From Candidatus Propionivibrio dominans (GTDB lineage Bacteria > Pseudomonadota > Gammaproteobacteria > Burkholderiales > Rhodocyclaceae), in contig JADJNC010000067.1 in the NCBI GenBank assembly GCA_016709335.1, positions 162,582 through 226,581 on the forward strand: a stretch of DNA of 64,000 nucleotides, written 5' to 3'. The notes below the pieces were generated by a model. The model was not told the DNA's origin. It saw only the letters and a list, made by a program, of their open reading frames with translations, and searched no databases. Position 1 is the first letter of the stretch; the number at the start of each line of letters is the position of its first letter. Positions 1 to 7,724 of the stretch are shown here, in pieces. The position numbers and the translations under genes are program-made.

Positions 1-625
1 TGATGACGGCGGCTCCACTCTCGGTCAGCCGCGCTGCCAGCGTCATCGTGTAAGCCGGCTTGCCGAAGAAATTCATCCAGCGACCCTCGCCGAACTTCGG
101 TGCCTGATCGGGCAGCAAGCCGACCGCTTCCCCCCGCTTCAAGGCCTTGAGCAATGCCCGAACACCGGCCAGATCCGCTGCCGCAATGCGCAACTGCGCC
201 CGCGCCCGTCCGGCCTCGATCATCGTTTGCAGCCACGCCCTTTTGGGCGGGCGGTAAAGCACGGTGACCGGCGCGTGCGTCGACAGGTACTGGGCGGTGA
301 CCTCGAAGCAACCCAGATGCGGCGTCAGATAGACAATGCCTCGGGCCGCGCGCGTTGCCGCCTCGACCAGCTCCCATCCGCTCACCTTGACGACGTGAGC
401 GACCGCATCGGACAAAGGGCGTAGCCAGATCCTCGGCAGCTCAAGCGCCGATCGACCGGCATTGGCAATGGCCGAGGGCTGCAAACGGCGCGCCTCCGTC
501 TCGCCGAGTGCCAGCACCATGTACTCGCGCATGTGGCGGCGATAGGTCGGGGAAAACAACCAGGCCAGCCAGCCGAGAAAAGCCCCAAGCCTGTGCAGCC
601 AGGCCAGCGGCAGATGACTCAGCAT
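1..625 (-). CDS. LpxL/HtrB-family lipid A acyltransferase, 3' end outside window
   Basis: Reading the minus strand from an ATG at 625 gives an uninterrupted 208-codon frame that leaves the window at position 1. The protein starts [20 protein letters not shown], a hydrophobic N-terminal anchor. It carries the HX4E acyltransferase motif in TPHLGCFE (His103, Glu108), followed by YRPPKRAW and LLPDQAP, which are typical of Kdo2-lipid A lauroyl/myristoyl transferases. The family adds secondary acyl chains to lipid A at the inner membrane. It is divergent from metK, a common arrangement in Betaproteobacteria. The C-terminal third is missing only because the window ends. Which acyl step it performs cannot be told from this fragment. 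Confidence 0.85.
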   Translation of the reverse strand, partial: MLSHLPLAWLHRLGAFLGWLAWLFSPTYRRHMREYMVLALGETEARRLQPSAIANAGRSALELPRIWLRPLSDAVAHVVKVSGWELVEAATRAARGIVYLTPHLGCFEVTAQYLSTHAPVTVLYRPPKRAWLQTMIEAGRARAQLRIAAADLAGVRALLKALKRGEAVGLLPDQAPKFGEGRWMNFFGKPAYTMTLAARLTESGAAVI

Positions 626-667
626 ACGAAAAAGAAGGACCACGCAATAACCTTGCCGGCAACGGGT

Positions 668-696
668 TTGACCCGCGGCTCACTAAAAACTACAAT
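668..696 (+). promoter_or_regulatory. Predicted sigma-70 promoter of metK
   Basis: TTGACC (668-673) and TACAAT (691-696) are separated by exactly 17 bases, a near-consensus sigma-70 promoter. Initiation would fall near 703, giving a leader of about 140 nt before the metK ATG at 844. Prediction from sequence only. Confidence 0.6.
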
Positions 697-701
697 TACT
701 T

Positions 702-843
702 CCTCCGCCGAGTTAATCAGGACAACTTGCAGGGCGGGAGAAGTCAAAAAATGGCTTCCAAAATACTGCTAAAGCGTCGTCTGCTCAAACCCCGGAGCCG
801 GCCACGCCGACACAACGGGGTTTTTTTATTGGAGCAGAATCAT
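702..843 (+). promoter_or_regulatory. Structured metK 5' leader (candidate attenuator or riboswitch)
   Basis: The predicted transcript begins with CUCCGCC (703-709), which can pair with GGCGGGAG (733-740) allowing one bulge. This encloses a second small stem, AGUU/AACU. A third hairpin follows, GAAGUC (740-745) with GGCUUC (753-758) around an A-rich loop. The leader ends in an intrinsic terminator at 787-827, just upstream of the Shine-Dalgarno GGAG near 832. I do not recognise any known SAM riboswitch consensus here. The terminator so close to the start codon suggests transcriptional attenuation, but the ligand or signal is unknown. Confidence 0.45.
787..827 (+). terminator. Intrinsic terminator hairpin in the metK leader
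   Basis: AAACCCCG (787-794) pairs with CGGGGTTT (816-823), with an inner hairpin CGGC/GCCG (799-809), followed by a run of seven T (821-827). It ends only 16 bases before the metK start codon. It can serve either as an attenuator for the metK transcript or as a terminator of upstream transcription. Confidence 0.7.
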
Positions 844-2010
844 ATGTCCCACGAGTTTCTCTTTTCCTCGGAATCCGTATCCGAAGGCCATCCGGACAAG
901 GTCGCCGACCAGATTTCGGATTCCATCCTCGATGCCATTCTGGCCGAAGACCCCACGGGCCGCGTTGCCTGCGAAACCCTGGTGTCCACCGGCCTGGTCG
1001 TCATCTCCGGCGAAATAACGACCAAGGCGCACATCAACTACCGCGAAATCGCGCAGGAAACCGTTCGTCGCATCGGCTACACCGACTCCGACATCGGTTT
1101 CGACTACAAGAGTTGCGCCATTTTAACGGCAATCAACCGCCAGTCGCCGGATATTGCACAGGGCGTCAACGAAGGCCAGGGTCTCGATCTCGACCAGGGC
1201 GCCGGCGACCAGGGTTTGATGTTCGGCTACGCGTGCAACGAAACGCCCTCGCTGATGCCGCTGCCGATCTACTACGCGCACCGCCTCATGCAGCGCCAGG
1301 CCGAAGTGCGCAAGGATGGCCGCCTGCCGTGGCTGCGCCCGGATGCCAAGAGCCAGCTTACCGTCAACTACGTCGACGGCAAGCCGGCGTTCATCGACAC
1401 CGTCGTTGTCTCGACGCAGCACGGCCCCGAGGTATCGCACGCCCAGATCGAAGAGGCGGTGATTGAAGAAATCATCAAGCCGGTGTTGCCGAAGGATCTG
1501 CTGTCGGCCAAAACCCGTTTTCTGGTCAACCCGACCGGCCGCTTTGTCGTCGGCGGCCCGCACGGCGACTGCGGCCTGACCGGCCGCAAGATCATCGTCG
1601 ACAGCTACGGCGGCACCGCGCGCCACGGCGGCGGCGCCTTCTCCGGCAAGGATCCTTCCAAGGTGGATCGTTCGGCCGCCTACGCTGCGCGTTATGTGGC
1701 GAAGAACATTGTCGCTGCCGGCCTGGCCGACCGCTGCGAAGTTCAGGTCGCCTACGCCATCGGCGTGGCCAAGCCGGTATCGCTGATGGTCAATACCTTC
1801 GGCACCGGAAAAGTCAGCGACGAGAAGATCGTCGAACTGATCGGCAAGCATTTCGACCTGCGCCCGAAGGGAATCATCCAGACGCTCAACCTGCTGCGCC
1901 CGATCTACACCAAGACCGCAGCCTACGGCCATTTCGGACGAGAAGAGCCGGAGTTCACCTGGGAAGGGATCGACAAGGCGGCCGCACTGAAAGCCGACGC
2001 TGGACTTTGA
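844..2010 (+). CDS. metK: S-adenosylmethionine synthetase MetK
   Basis: Makes S-adenosylmethionine from methionine and ATP in the cytoplasm. The 388-residue product begins [20 protein letters not shown]. It has the ATP-binding HPDK motif near residue 16, GAGDQG near 119 and the glycine-rich [19 protein letters not shown] loop near residue 263, all hallmarks of the family, and it is full length. The frame is open upstream to 508, but the ATG at 844 is chosen because it follows GGAG by about 9 bases and begins at the conserved N-terminus. The 5' leader with terminator suggests regulated transcription. ahcY and metF, further enzymes of the activated methyl cycle, lie within 5 kb downstream. Confidence 0.97.
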   Translation: MSHEFLFSSESVSEGHPDKVADQISDSILDAILAEDPTGRVACETLVSTGLVVISGEITTKAHINYREIAQETVRRIGYTDSDIGFDYKSCAILTAINRQSPDIAQGVNEGQGLDLDQGAGDQGLMFGYACNETPSLMPLPIYYAHRLMQRQAEVRKDGRLPWLRPDAKSQLTVNYVDGKPAFIDTVVVSTQHGPEVSHAQIEEAVIEEIIKPVLPKDLLSAKTRFLVNPTGRFVVGGPHGDCGLTGRKIIVDSYGGTARHGGGAFSGKDPSKVDRSAAYAARYVAKNIVAAGLADRCEVQVAYAIGVAKPVSLMVNTFGTGKVSDEKIVELIGKHFDLRPKGIIQTLNLLRPIYTKTAAYGHFGREEPEFTWEGIDKAAALKADAGL

Positions 2011-2097
2011 TTTTTTTGGCATAGGAAAAGGGCCGTGAGGCACGAAGAATTTGTACTTACGCTAACTCATTGAATTACCGTGGCCCGAGGCCAGGCT

Positions 2098-2240
2098 TCG
2101 CGCTCATTCCGGGCTTGACCCGGAATCCAGTTCGTTCATCATTACAGTTTTACTAACACCGTGATCAGATGTACAAATCTGGATTCCGGCCTGCGCCGGA
2201 ATGACGATGGGTTTTCAGAACAAATTTACCCTGGGCCGCG
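2098..2240. repeat. REP-like dispersed palindromic repeat (CCGGAAT family)
   Basis: Two inverted-repeat cores (2105-2130 and 2179-2206), built on ATTCCGGG/CCCGGAAT and ATTCCGGC/GCCGGAAT arms, lie face to face. The 26-base core at 2105-2130 recurs identically at 5420-5445. Related copies lie near 3672, 8177, 26484 and 50236. The rest of the 284-base gap between metK and the HD-GYP gene holds no gene I can support. Confidence 0.7.
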
Positions 2241-2294
2241 AGGCCCTTTTCCTTATTCCGGAAGTAAATGATGTAAGATTATTCCCTCGGAAAT

Positions 2295-3596
2295 TTGACG
2301 CCCAATCAGTCCCCATACCATGCTCAAAAAATCAGCGTCAAACAGCTTGCAGTCGGCATGCACCTCAAGGAGTTCTGTGGCTCGTGGATGGAGCACCCCT
2401 TCTGGCGCTCGGCTTTCGTGATTTCCGACCCGAGGGATATCAAGGCCATTCTGGCCAGCAGCATCAAGGAAGTGTGGATCGACACGGCGAAGGGGCTCGA
2501 TGTGACGGCTGGTGAAACGGCGATGTCGGAAGCTGAATCCGAGGCTCAGGTCGATGCGGAACTGAACAGTGCAGCAAGTGCCGAGCGCGAAAGGGCACCC
2601 GTTCCGGCTGCAGTCGAATTTGCCCGTGCCGCGAAGATCTGCGCCCAATCCAAACGCGCCGTCACCTCGATGTTTCAGGAAGCGCGCATGGGCAAGGCGG
2701 TCGACATCGGCGGTGCAGAAAAGCTGGTACAGGAAATTGCCGACTCGGTCAGCCGCAACCCGGGCGCGCTGATCAGCCTGGCCCGTCTGAAAACCGTCGA
2801 CGATTACACCTACATGCACTCGGTCGCCGTTTGCGCGCTGATGATTGCCCTCTCCAGGCAGCTCAAGCTCGACGAGACGCAGACCCGCTCGGCAGGTGTT
2901 GCCGGCCTGCTGCACGATCTCGGCAAGGCCATGATGCCGATGGAGGTACTCAACAAACCGGGCAAGCTGACCGACGAAGAATTCGCAATCATCAAAAAAC
3001 ACCCGGAAGAAGGACACAAATTGCTGCTCGGCAACACCGATGCCGATGAGATCGCTCTCGATGTGGTTCTGAACCACCACGAAAAAACCGACGGCTCGGG
3101 TTACCCCAGGCGCCTCAAGGACAGTGAAATCAGCCTGTTCGCCAAGATGGGGGCGGTTTGCGACGTCTATGACGCCATCACCTCTAACCGCCCATACAAG
3201 GCCGGCTGGGATCCCGCCGAATCGCTGCGCAAGATGGCCGAATGGGTCAATGGCCACTTTGACCCGACGGTGTTCCAGGCTTTCGTAAAAAGCCTCGGCA
3301 TCTACCCGATTGGCTCGCTGGTCAAACTCAATTCCGGACGGCTGGGCATTGTCATCGACCAGGCCGAAAAATCCTTGCTGACCCCGCGCGTCAAGGTTTT
3401 CTTCTCGACCAAAGCCAATGCCCGCATCCTGCCCGAAATCGTCGATCTCTCCCACTCGGGCTGCCAGGAAAAGATTTCCAGCCGGGAGGACCCGGCCCAA
3501 TGGAATTTTCCGGACTTCAACGAACTCTGGTCCGGCTTGCCCGGCACGCCAGCACTTCACACCCGAAAATTTAGCAAGTCCATAGCAATCCAGTAG
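2295..3596 (+). CDS. HD-GYP domain protein, predicted c-di-GMP phosphodiesterase
   Basis: A DUF3391-like N-terminal region (KISVKQLAVGMHLKEF) precedes an HD-GYP domain, with LLHDLGKAMMP near residue 207 and HHEKTDGSGYP near 261. These are the metal-binding and GYP signatures of enzymes that hydrolyse cyclic di-GMP. The open frame requires a TTG start at 2295. An ATG at 2320 followed by CTC and six A's lies one base out of frame: a seventh A would give MLKKISVKQLAVGMHL, the start I would expect for this family. The true start is therefore probably 2320, with a one-base loss in the A run. The stop codon lies inside a palindromic repeat. Confidence 0.85.
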   Translation: MTPNQSPYHAQKISVKQLAVGMHLKEFCGSWMEHPFWRSAFVISDPRDIKAILASSIKEVWIDTAKGLDVTAGETAMSEAESEAQVDAELNSAASAERERAPVPAAVEFARAAKICAQSKRAVTSMFQEARMGKAVDIGGAEKLVQEIADSVSRNPGALISLARLKTVDDYTYMHSVAVCALMIALSRQLKLDETQTRSAGVAGLLHDLGKAMMPMEVLNKPGKLTDEEFAIIKKHPEEGHKLLLGNTDADEIALDVVLNHHEKTDGSGYPRRLKDSEISLFAKMGAVCDVYDAITSNRPYKAGWDPAESLRKMAEWVNGHFDPTVFQAFVKSLGIYPIGSLVKLNSGRLGIVIDQAEKSLLTPRVKVFFSTKANARILPEIVDLSHSGCQEKISSREDPAQWNFPDFNELWSGLPGTPALHTRKFSKSIAIQ

Positions 3597-3672
3597 GTCG
3601 GGTTAGCGCAGCGAAACCCGACGGCGTACATCCGATCAAGATTTCGGTTAAACGGTGCGCTAACCCGACCTA
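3594..3672. repeat. Dispersed palindrome with 16-bp perfect arms
   Basis: TAGGTCGGGTTAGCGC (3594-3609) is an exact inverted copy of GCGCTAACCCGACCTA (3657-3672). The first three bases are the stop codon of the HD-GYP gene. The hairpin could terminate transcription structurally, but there is no T tract. Confidence 0.75.
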
Positions 3673-3760
3673 GGATTCCGGGTCGATTCCGGCGAAGCCT
3701 GGCCCTCGGGCCACAATGGGTTTCCAGAACAAATTTACCGTGTGCGCGCCAGGCTAAGCA
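3672..3760. repeat. REP-like repeat, CCGGAAT family, second copy
   Basis: It contains ATTCCGG arms and a GGCCCTCGGGCC palindrome. It ends with the segment CAGAACAAATTTACC (3726-3740), also found at 2216-2230 in the first copy. The shared flank shows that the repeat unit is longer than the palindrome. Confidence 0.55.
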
Positions 3761-3800
3761 CTTCACACTCGATATAAGTCTGCGTATAATCCGCTCTTGT

Positions 3801-3864
3801 CCGAGGGGCGCTGCAAAACTGTTGTTCAACAGTTTCAGGCTCGGAACCTTAAACGGCGCTCATC
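3801..3864 (+). promoter_or_regulatory. S-adenosylhomocysteine (SAH) riboswitch
   Basis: The leader contains CCGAGGGGCGCTGCAA (3801-3816), a variable hairpin, CAGGCTCGG (3836-3844) and AACGGCGCTCA (3852-3862). The first and third blocks form the P1 stem (CCGAG/CTCGG), and GCGC/GGCGCTC supply the pseudoknot. This is the SAH aptamer consensus found upstream of ahcY in Beta- and Gammaproteobacteria. It is an ON switch that binds SAH and raises ahcY expression. The ahcY start codon is 122 bases further on. Confidence 0.92.
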
Positions 3865-3985
3865 CAACCAATCCGTGCCGGGCACGGGAAGTCGGGTGAG
3901 TCTGATCTGAACTACCTCAGCACACTGCCGCGTTACGCCAGGCAACCTCTTCCCCTCCCGGCCACAGTTATCAAGGAGTTTTACT

Positions 3986-5389
3986 GTGGCTGAAAAATTC
4001 AACGACTACGTTATTGCCGACCTGAGCCTCGCCGACTGGGGGCGCAAGGAAATCCGCATCGCCGAAACCGAAATGCCCGGTCTGATGGCGATTCGCGAAG
4101 AATTCGCTGCGGCCAAGGCGCTCAAGGGCGCGCGCATCACCGGTTCGCTGCACATGACGATCCAGACCGCCGTGCTCATCGAAACGCTGACCGCGCTCGG
4201 TGCCGAAGTGCGCTGGGCGTCGTGCAACATCTTCTCGACGCAGGATCACGCCGCCGCGGCGATTGCTGCCGGCGGTACGCCGGTGTTTGCCGTCAAGGGC
4301 GAATCGCTCGAAGATTACTGGGATTTCACGCACCGCATTTTCGAATGGAAGGATGGCGGTTATTCGAACATGATCCTCGACGACGGCGGCGATGCCACGC
4401 TGCTGCTGCACCTCGGCGCGCGCGCCGAAAAGGATCTTTCGGTTCTTGCCAATCCGGGTTCGGAAGAAGAAACCATCCTCTTTGCCGCGATCAAGGCCAA
4501 GCTGGCGCTTGACCCGACCTGGTACTCGGTGCGTCTGGCCGCAATCAAGGGCGTCACCGAGGAAACCACCACCGGCGTCCATCGTCTGTATCAGATGCAC
4601 GCCAAGGGCGAACTCAAATTCCCGGCAATCAACGTTAACGACTCGGTCACCAAGTCCAAGTTCGACAACCTCTACGGCTGCCGCGAATCGCTGGTTGACA
4701 GTGTCAAGCGCGCCACCGATGTGATGATCGCCGGCAAGGTGGCTGTCGTTGCCGGCTATGGCGACGTGGGCAAGGGCTCGGCACAGGCCATGCGCGCACT
4801 CTCGGCGCAAGTGTGGGTCACCGAAATCGACCCGATCTGCGCGCTGCAGGCGGCGATGGAAGGCTACCGCGTAGTCACCATGGAATACGCAGCCGACAAG
4901 GCCGACATCTTCGTTTCCGCGACCGGTAATTATCATGTCATTACCCATGCGCACATGGCGAAGATGAAAGACCAGGCCATCGTCTGCAACATCGGTCACT
5001 TCGACAACGAGATCGACGTCGCTTCGCTGGAGAAATACCAGTGGGAGGAAATCAAGCCGCAGGTTGACCACGTCATATTCCCCGACGGCAAGCGAATCAT
5101 CCTGCTCGCCAAGGGTCGCCTGGTTAACCTCGGCTGCGGCACCGGCCACCCGTCCTACGTCATGAGCTCGTCGTTCGCCAACCAGACGATCGCCCAGATC
5201 GAACTGTTCACGCGCAACGCCGACTACCCGGTGGGCGTCTACACGCTGCCCAAGCATCTCGACGAAAAGGTCGCGCGCCTGCAGTTGAAGAAACTCAATG
5301 CCCAGCTCAGCGAACTGACCGACCAGCAGGCCGCCTATATCGGCGTCCCCAAGGCCGGCCCGTACAAGGCCGATCAGTATCGTTATTGA
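3986..5389 (+). CDS. ahcY: Adenosylhomocysteinase AhcY
   Basis: Hydrolyses S-adenosylhomocysteine to adenosine and homocysteine, relieving product inhibition of methyltransferases. The 467-residue protein starts at GTG 3986, seven bases after AAGGAG, and reads [20 protein letters not shown]. The NAD-binding Rossmann motif [10 protein letters not shown] lies near residue 257, [15 protein letters not shown] precedes it, and the C-terminus is the conserved YKADQYRY. It is full length and in frame. Control is by the SAH riboswitch upstream. A palindromic repeat follows the stop, then the holin-like gene and metF, giving the usual betaproteobacterial methyl-cycle order. Confidence 0.97.
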   Translation: MAEKFNDYVIADLSLADWGRKEIRIAETEMPGLMAIREEFAAAKALKGARITGSLHMTIQTAVLIETLTALGAEVRWASCNIFSTQDHAAAAIAAGGTPVFAVKGESLEDYWDFTHRIFEWKDGGYSNMILDDGGDATLLLHLGARAEKDLSVLANPGSEEETILFAAIKAKLALDPTWYSVRLAAIKGVTEETTTGVHRLYQMHAKGELKFPAINVNDSVTKSKFDNLYGCRESLVDSVKRATDVMIAGKVAVVAGYGDVGKGSAQAMRALSAQVWVTEIDPICALQAAMEGYRVVTMEYAADKADIFVSATGNYHVITHAHMAKMKDQAIVCNIGHFDNEIDVASLEKYQWEEIKPQVDHVIFPDGKRIILLAKGRLVNLGCGTGHPSYVMSSSFANQTIAQIELFTRNADYPVGVYTLPKHLDEKVARLQLKKLNAQLSELTDQQAAYIGVPKAGPYKADQYRY

Positions 5390-5417
5390 GTGTTCGCAGC
5401 AAACCGTTTTGAAACCC

Positions 5418-5484
5418 GTCATTCCGGGCTTGACCCGGAATCCAGTGGCGTATCTCTGGATTCCCGTTTTCACCGGAATGACGC
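5418..5484. repeat. REP-like repeat, CCGGAAT family, third copy
   Basis: It consists of a core at 5420-5445 identical to 2105-2130, then a second arm pair (GGATTCCCG...CCGGAATGACG). It sits between ahcY and the small membrane gene. Confidence 0.7.
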
Positions 5485-5553
5485 TTCAAAACAGTTTATT
5501 CGGTTTTATTTGAACCACGACCTCAACTCCAACCCCCTACCAGGGAGAACGCC

Positions 5554-5901
5554 ATGCGCCTGATCCTGCTCTGGATACTCAACGCCGTTGCGCTGCTTGC
5601 CGTAACTTACCTGCTGCCATCCATCCAGGTGGCATCGTTTGGTTCGGCGCTGCTCGCGGCACTCCTGCTCGGACTGGTCAATACCCTATTGCGCCCCGTG
5701 TTGCTGCTGCTGACGTTGCCGGTCACGCTACTGACGCTAGGACTGTTCATCTTTGTCATCAACGGCCTGATGTTCTGGCTGGCGGGTTCGATGATTGAAG
5801 GCTTTGTGGTCAGCGGCTTCTGGCCGGGGGTCTTCGGCTCGATGCTCTACAGCGTCGTATCGTGGGCGCTGACTAGCCTGCTGGTTTCCGGCAAGAACTA
5901 A
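5554..5901 (+). CDS. Small four-helix membrane protein, phage holin superfamily IV type (YvlD-like)
   Basis: This is a 115-residue, almost entirely hydrophobic protein with four predicted membrane segments (about 3-22, 28-50, 55-80 and 88-110). It includes the LLGLVNTLLRPVLLLLTLPVTL block typical of the Mycobacterial 4 TMS / PF04020 holin-like family. AGGGAGAA lies upstream of the ATG. In many Betaproteobacteria this gene stands between ahcY and metF, as here, so co-transcription with the methyl-cycle genes is likely. Its cellular role is not established, and holin activity is only a family label. Confidence 0.85.
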   Translation: MRLILLWILNAVALLAVTYLLPSIQVASFGSALLAALLLGLVNTLLRPVLLLLTLPVTLLTLGLFIFVINGLMFWLAGSMIEGFVVSGFWPGVFGSMLYSVVSWALTSLLVSGKN

Positions 5902-5926
5902 CGCCTAATTTATGTGATTGATCCGC

Positions 5927-6758
5927 ATGAAACACACTGAACTCTCGATAGAATTTTTCCCGCCGCAAACGCCCGAAGGCATCGACAAGCTGCGCCTGGT
6001 GCGCAGCAAGCTGGCGGTGCTCAAGCCTGAGTTCTTCTCCGTCACCTTCGGCGCCGGCGGTTCGACGCGCGAACGAACGTTCTCGGTGATCAGGAAATCG
6101 CCGCCGAAGGCTTCGCCGCCGCGCCGCATCTCTCATGCATCGGCTCGACGCGCGAAAACATCCGCGAAATCCTGCTCGACTACCAGGCCGCCGGAATCCG
6201 CCGCATCGTCGCCCTGCGCGGCGATCTGCCTTCGGGAATGGCCGAGGCCGGCGAATTCCGCTACGCCAACGAACTCGTCGAATTCATCCGCAGCGAGACC
6301 GGCGATCATTTCCATCTCGAAGTCGCCGCCTACCCCGAATGGCACCCGCAGGCGCGCAACCCGCACGACGATCTGCCGCCTTCGCCAGAAAGGCCAGAGC
6401 CGGGGCCAATTCGGCGATCACGCAATACTTCTACAACGCCGACGCCTACTTCCATTTCGTCGATGAGGTGCGCGCGCTCGGGGTCGACATCCCGATCGTC
6501 CCCGGCATCATGCCGATCGCCAGTTTCTCCAAGCTGGCGCGTTTCTCCGATGCCTGCGGCGCCGAGCTGCCGCGCTGGATGCGCCGCAAGTTCGAAGGTC
6601 TCGGCGATGACGTCGACGCCATTCGTGCCTTCGGCCTCGATATCGTGACCGAGTTATGCCAACGCCTGCTGGCCGGTGGCGCGCCGGGTCTGCACTTCTA
6701 CTCGATGAACCAGTCGGTGCTGACGCTTGAAATCTGCCGTCGGCTTCAACTTTCGTAA
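5927..6758 (+). pseudogene. metF: 5,10-methylenetetrahydrofolate reductase MetF, interrupted by two frameshifts
   Basis: MetF reduces methylene-THF to methyl-THF for methionine synthesis. The start MKHTELSIEFFPPQTPEG and the ending LHFYSMNQSVLTLEICRRL are clearly MetF, with GAGGSTRE, CIGSTRENIREIL and GANSAITQYFYN between. The reading frame changes near 6085-6095 and again near 6378-6388, each consistent with loss of one base, so no single frame covers it. All conserved blocks survive in the three frame segments, and nothing else looks decayed. I therefore suspect sequence error rather than a true pseudogene. A flavin-dependent enzyme of about 277 residues is expected when corrected. Confidence 0.9.
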
Positions 6759-6761
6759 ACT

Positions 6762-7124
6762 ATGGCACGCCCTCTACCCGAATTCGTCGAACATGCCTGC
6801 GAGTTGTTCGCCCCGCTCGGGTCGATTCGCGTCAGGGCGATGTTCGGTGGCTGGGGTTTTTACTGCGACGAGATTTTCTTCGCCATCGTTGCCGATGAAA
6901 CGCTGTATCTGAAGGCCGACAGCGAAAGCGCCGACAGCTTCCGCCAGGCCGGTGGCGAACCCTTCCGCTTTACCACCAGGGACGGTCGCACAGAAACCAT
7001 GAATTACTGGACCATACCCGGCGAAGCGCTGGAATCCCCGGTTGAGATGCAGCCCTGGGGACGCCTCGCGCTCGCTGCCGCAGTGCGTGCGCGCAAACCG
7101 AAAAAGCCGCCTGCCCGCAAGTGA
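6762..7124 (+). CDS. TfoX/Sxy N-terminal domain family protein
   Basis: The 120-residue product has the TfoX N-terminal fold signature: FVEHACELFAPLGSIRVRAMFGG at the start, GFYCDEIFFAIVADETLYLKAD, then FRFTTRDGRTETMNYWTIP. It ends in a basic RARKPKKPPARK tail. TfoX/Sxy proteins promote competence gene expression in Gammaproteobacteria, but stand-alone N-domain proteins in Betaproteobacteria have no proven role. It starts 3 bases after metF and so probably shares its transcript. Confidence 0.85.
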   Translation: MARPLPEFVEHACELFAPLGSIRVRAMFGGWGFYCDEIFFAIVADETLYLKADSESADSFRQAGGEPFRFTTRDGRTETMNYWTIPGEALESPVEMQPWGRLALAAAVRARKPKKPPARK

Positions 7125-7162
7125 GGCTGTAGTTCCTGCCTGGTTGTCAGTCAGAAAAAAAG

Positions 7163-7258
7163 CGAACCACCAAGACACAAAGAACACAAAGATTCACCAA
7201 GAAAACAAAAAATTCTCTTTGTTTTCCCTGGTGCCCTTTGGTAATTTGGTGGTTCTCT
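7163..7258. repeat. Dispersed palindromic repeat, ACCACCAAG family, copy 1
   Basis: Outer arms GAACCACCAA and TTGGTGGTTC bracket an AAAGAACACAAAG / CTTTGTTTTC interior, forming a long imperfect hairpin. Related copies are at 21169-21240, 40966-41092 and 42049-42152. Confidence 0.75.
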
Positions 7259-7328
7259 GTAAACGTTGACGGCCTGACAGCCACCTGGAGGAACGCAAGT
7301 CCGGTCTCCACCTCACCCATCGCAGGGA

Positions 7329-7364
7329 TTGACTCACACTTCCACAGGGTTCCATAATGGAACC
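7329..7364 (+). promoter_or_regulatory. Promoter and operator palindrome of the RHH/PIN module
   Basis: GGTTCCAT-A-ATGGAACC (7348-7364) is a perfect 8-1-8 palindrome. A TTGACT (7329-7334) and a CATAAT (7353-7358) 18 bases apart place the -10 box inside it. A second, looser GGAAC...GTTCC pair spans 7359-7383. This is the expected layout for autorepression by an antitoxin. Confidence 0.6.
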
Positions 7365-7397
7365 ATTGTTTAAAACAGTTCCAAAATGTTGCCATCG

Positions 7398-7721
7398 ATG
7401 GGTGTCAGTTTTTCAGTCAAGAACATTCCCGAAGAGCTTGCGCAGCGCTTGCGCATTCGCGCCGAACGCAACCATCGTTCATTGCAGGGTGAGCTGATGG
7501 CCATCCTTGAGGCGGCCGCAAGTGAAGACTTGCCCGCCATCACCGGGGCGAGTGAAAGCCGGGGGACTCGTCGTGTGGAGGACTCCCTGCAAGGTTGGCG
7601 CACACTCTTTCCCGTTCCCTCGCGCAGCAACGTCTCCTCGGCAAGCCTGATCCGCCAGATGCGCAATGGCCGGTACGGCGAGGACTGGGCGGAGGGAGGC
7701 GAGCCAAAAGGTGCCGCCTGA
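7398..7721 (+). CDS. FitA/Arc-like ribbon-helix-helix antitoxin
   Basis: The N-terminal VSFSVKNIPEELAQRLRIRAERNHRSLQGELMAIL matches the ribbon-helix-helix DNA-binding fold of FitA/VapB antitoxins, with an N-terminal beta strand and two helices. The remainder is a longer, less conserved tail expected to wrap the toxin. Two in-frame ATGs (7386 and 7398) are possible. I chose 7398 because the RHH strand follows directly, giving 107 residues. It is 3 bases upstream of the PIN-domain gene and follows a palindromic operator, so it is likely the autoregulating antitoxin of the pair. Confidence 0.75.
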   Translation: MGVSFSVKNIPEELAQRLRIRAERNHRSLQGELMAILEAAASEDLPAITGASESRGTRRVEDSLQGWRTLFPVPSRSNVSSASLIRQMRNGRYGEDWAEGGEPKGAA

Positions 7722-7724
7722 TCG

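Noticed and set aside
508-843. N-terminal extension of MetK by 112 residues
   Set aside because: Would cover the promoter, the leader hairpins and the lpxL-type gene; the family start lies at 844 with a good ribosome site.
1123-2043. Long minus-strand ORF opposite metK
   Set aside because: Antisense shadow of a certain gene in GC-rich DNA; composition is Gly/Arg/Asp-rich with no domain.
2253-3560. 435-codon minus-strand ORF opposite the HD-GYP gene
   Set aside because: Antisense shadow without recognisable domains.
3971-5473. 500-codon minus-strand ORF opposite ahcY
   Set aside because: Same effect: the mirror of codon bias in ahcY. No start signal or family match.
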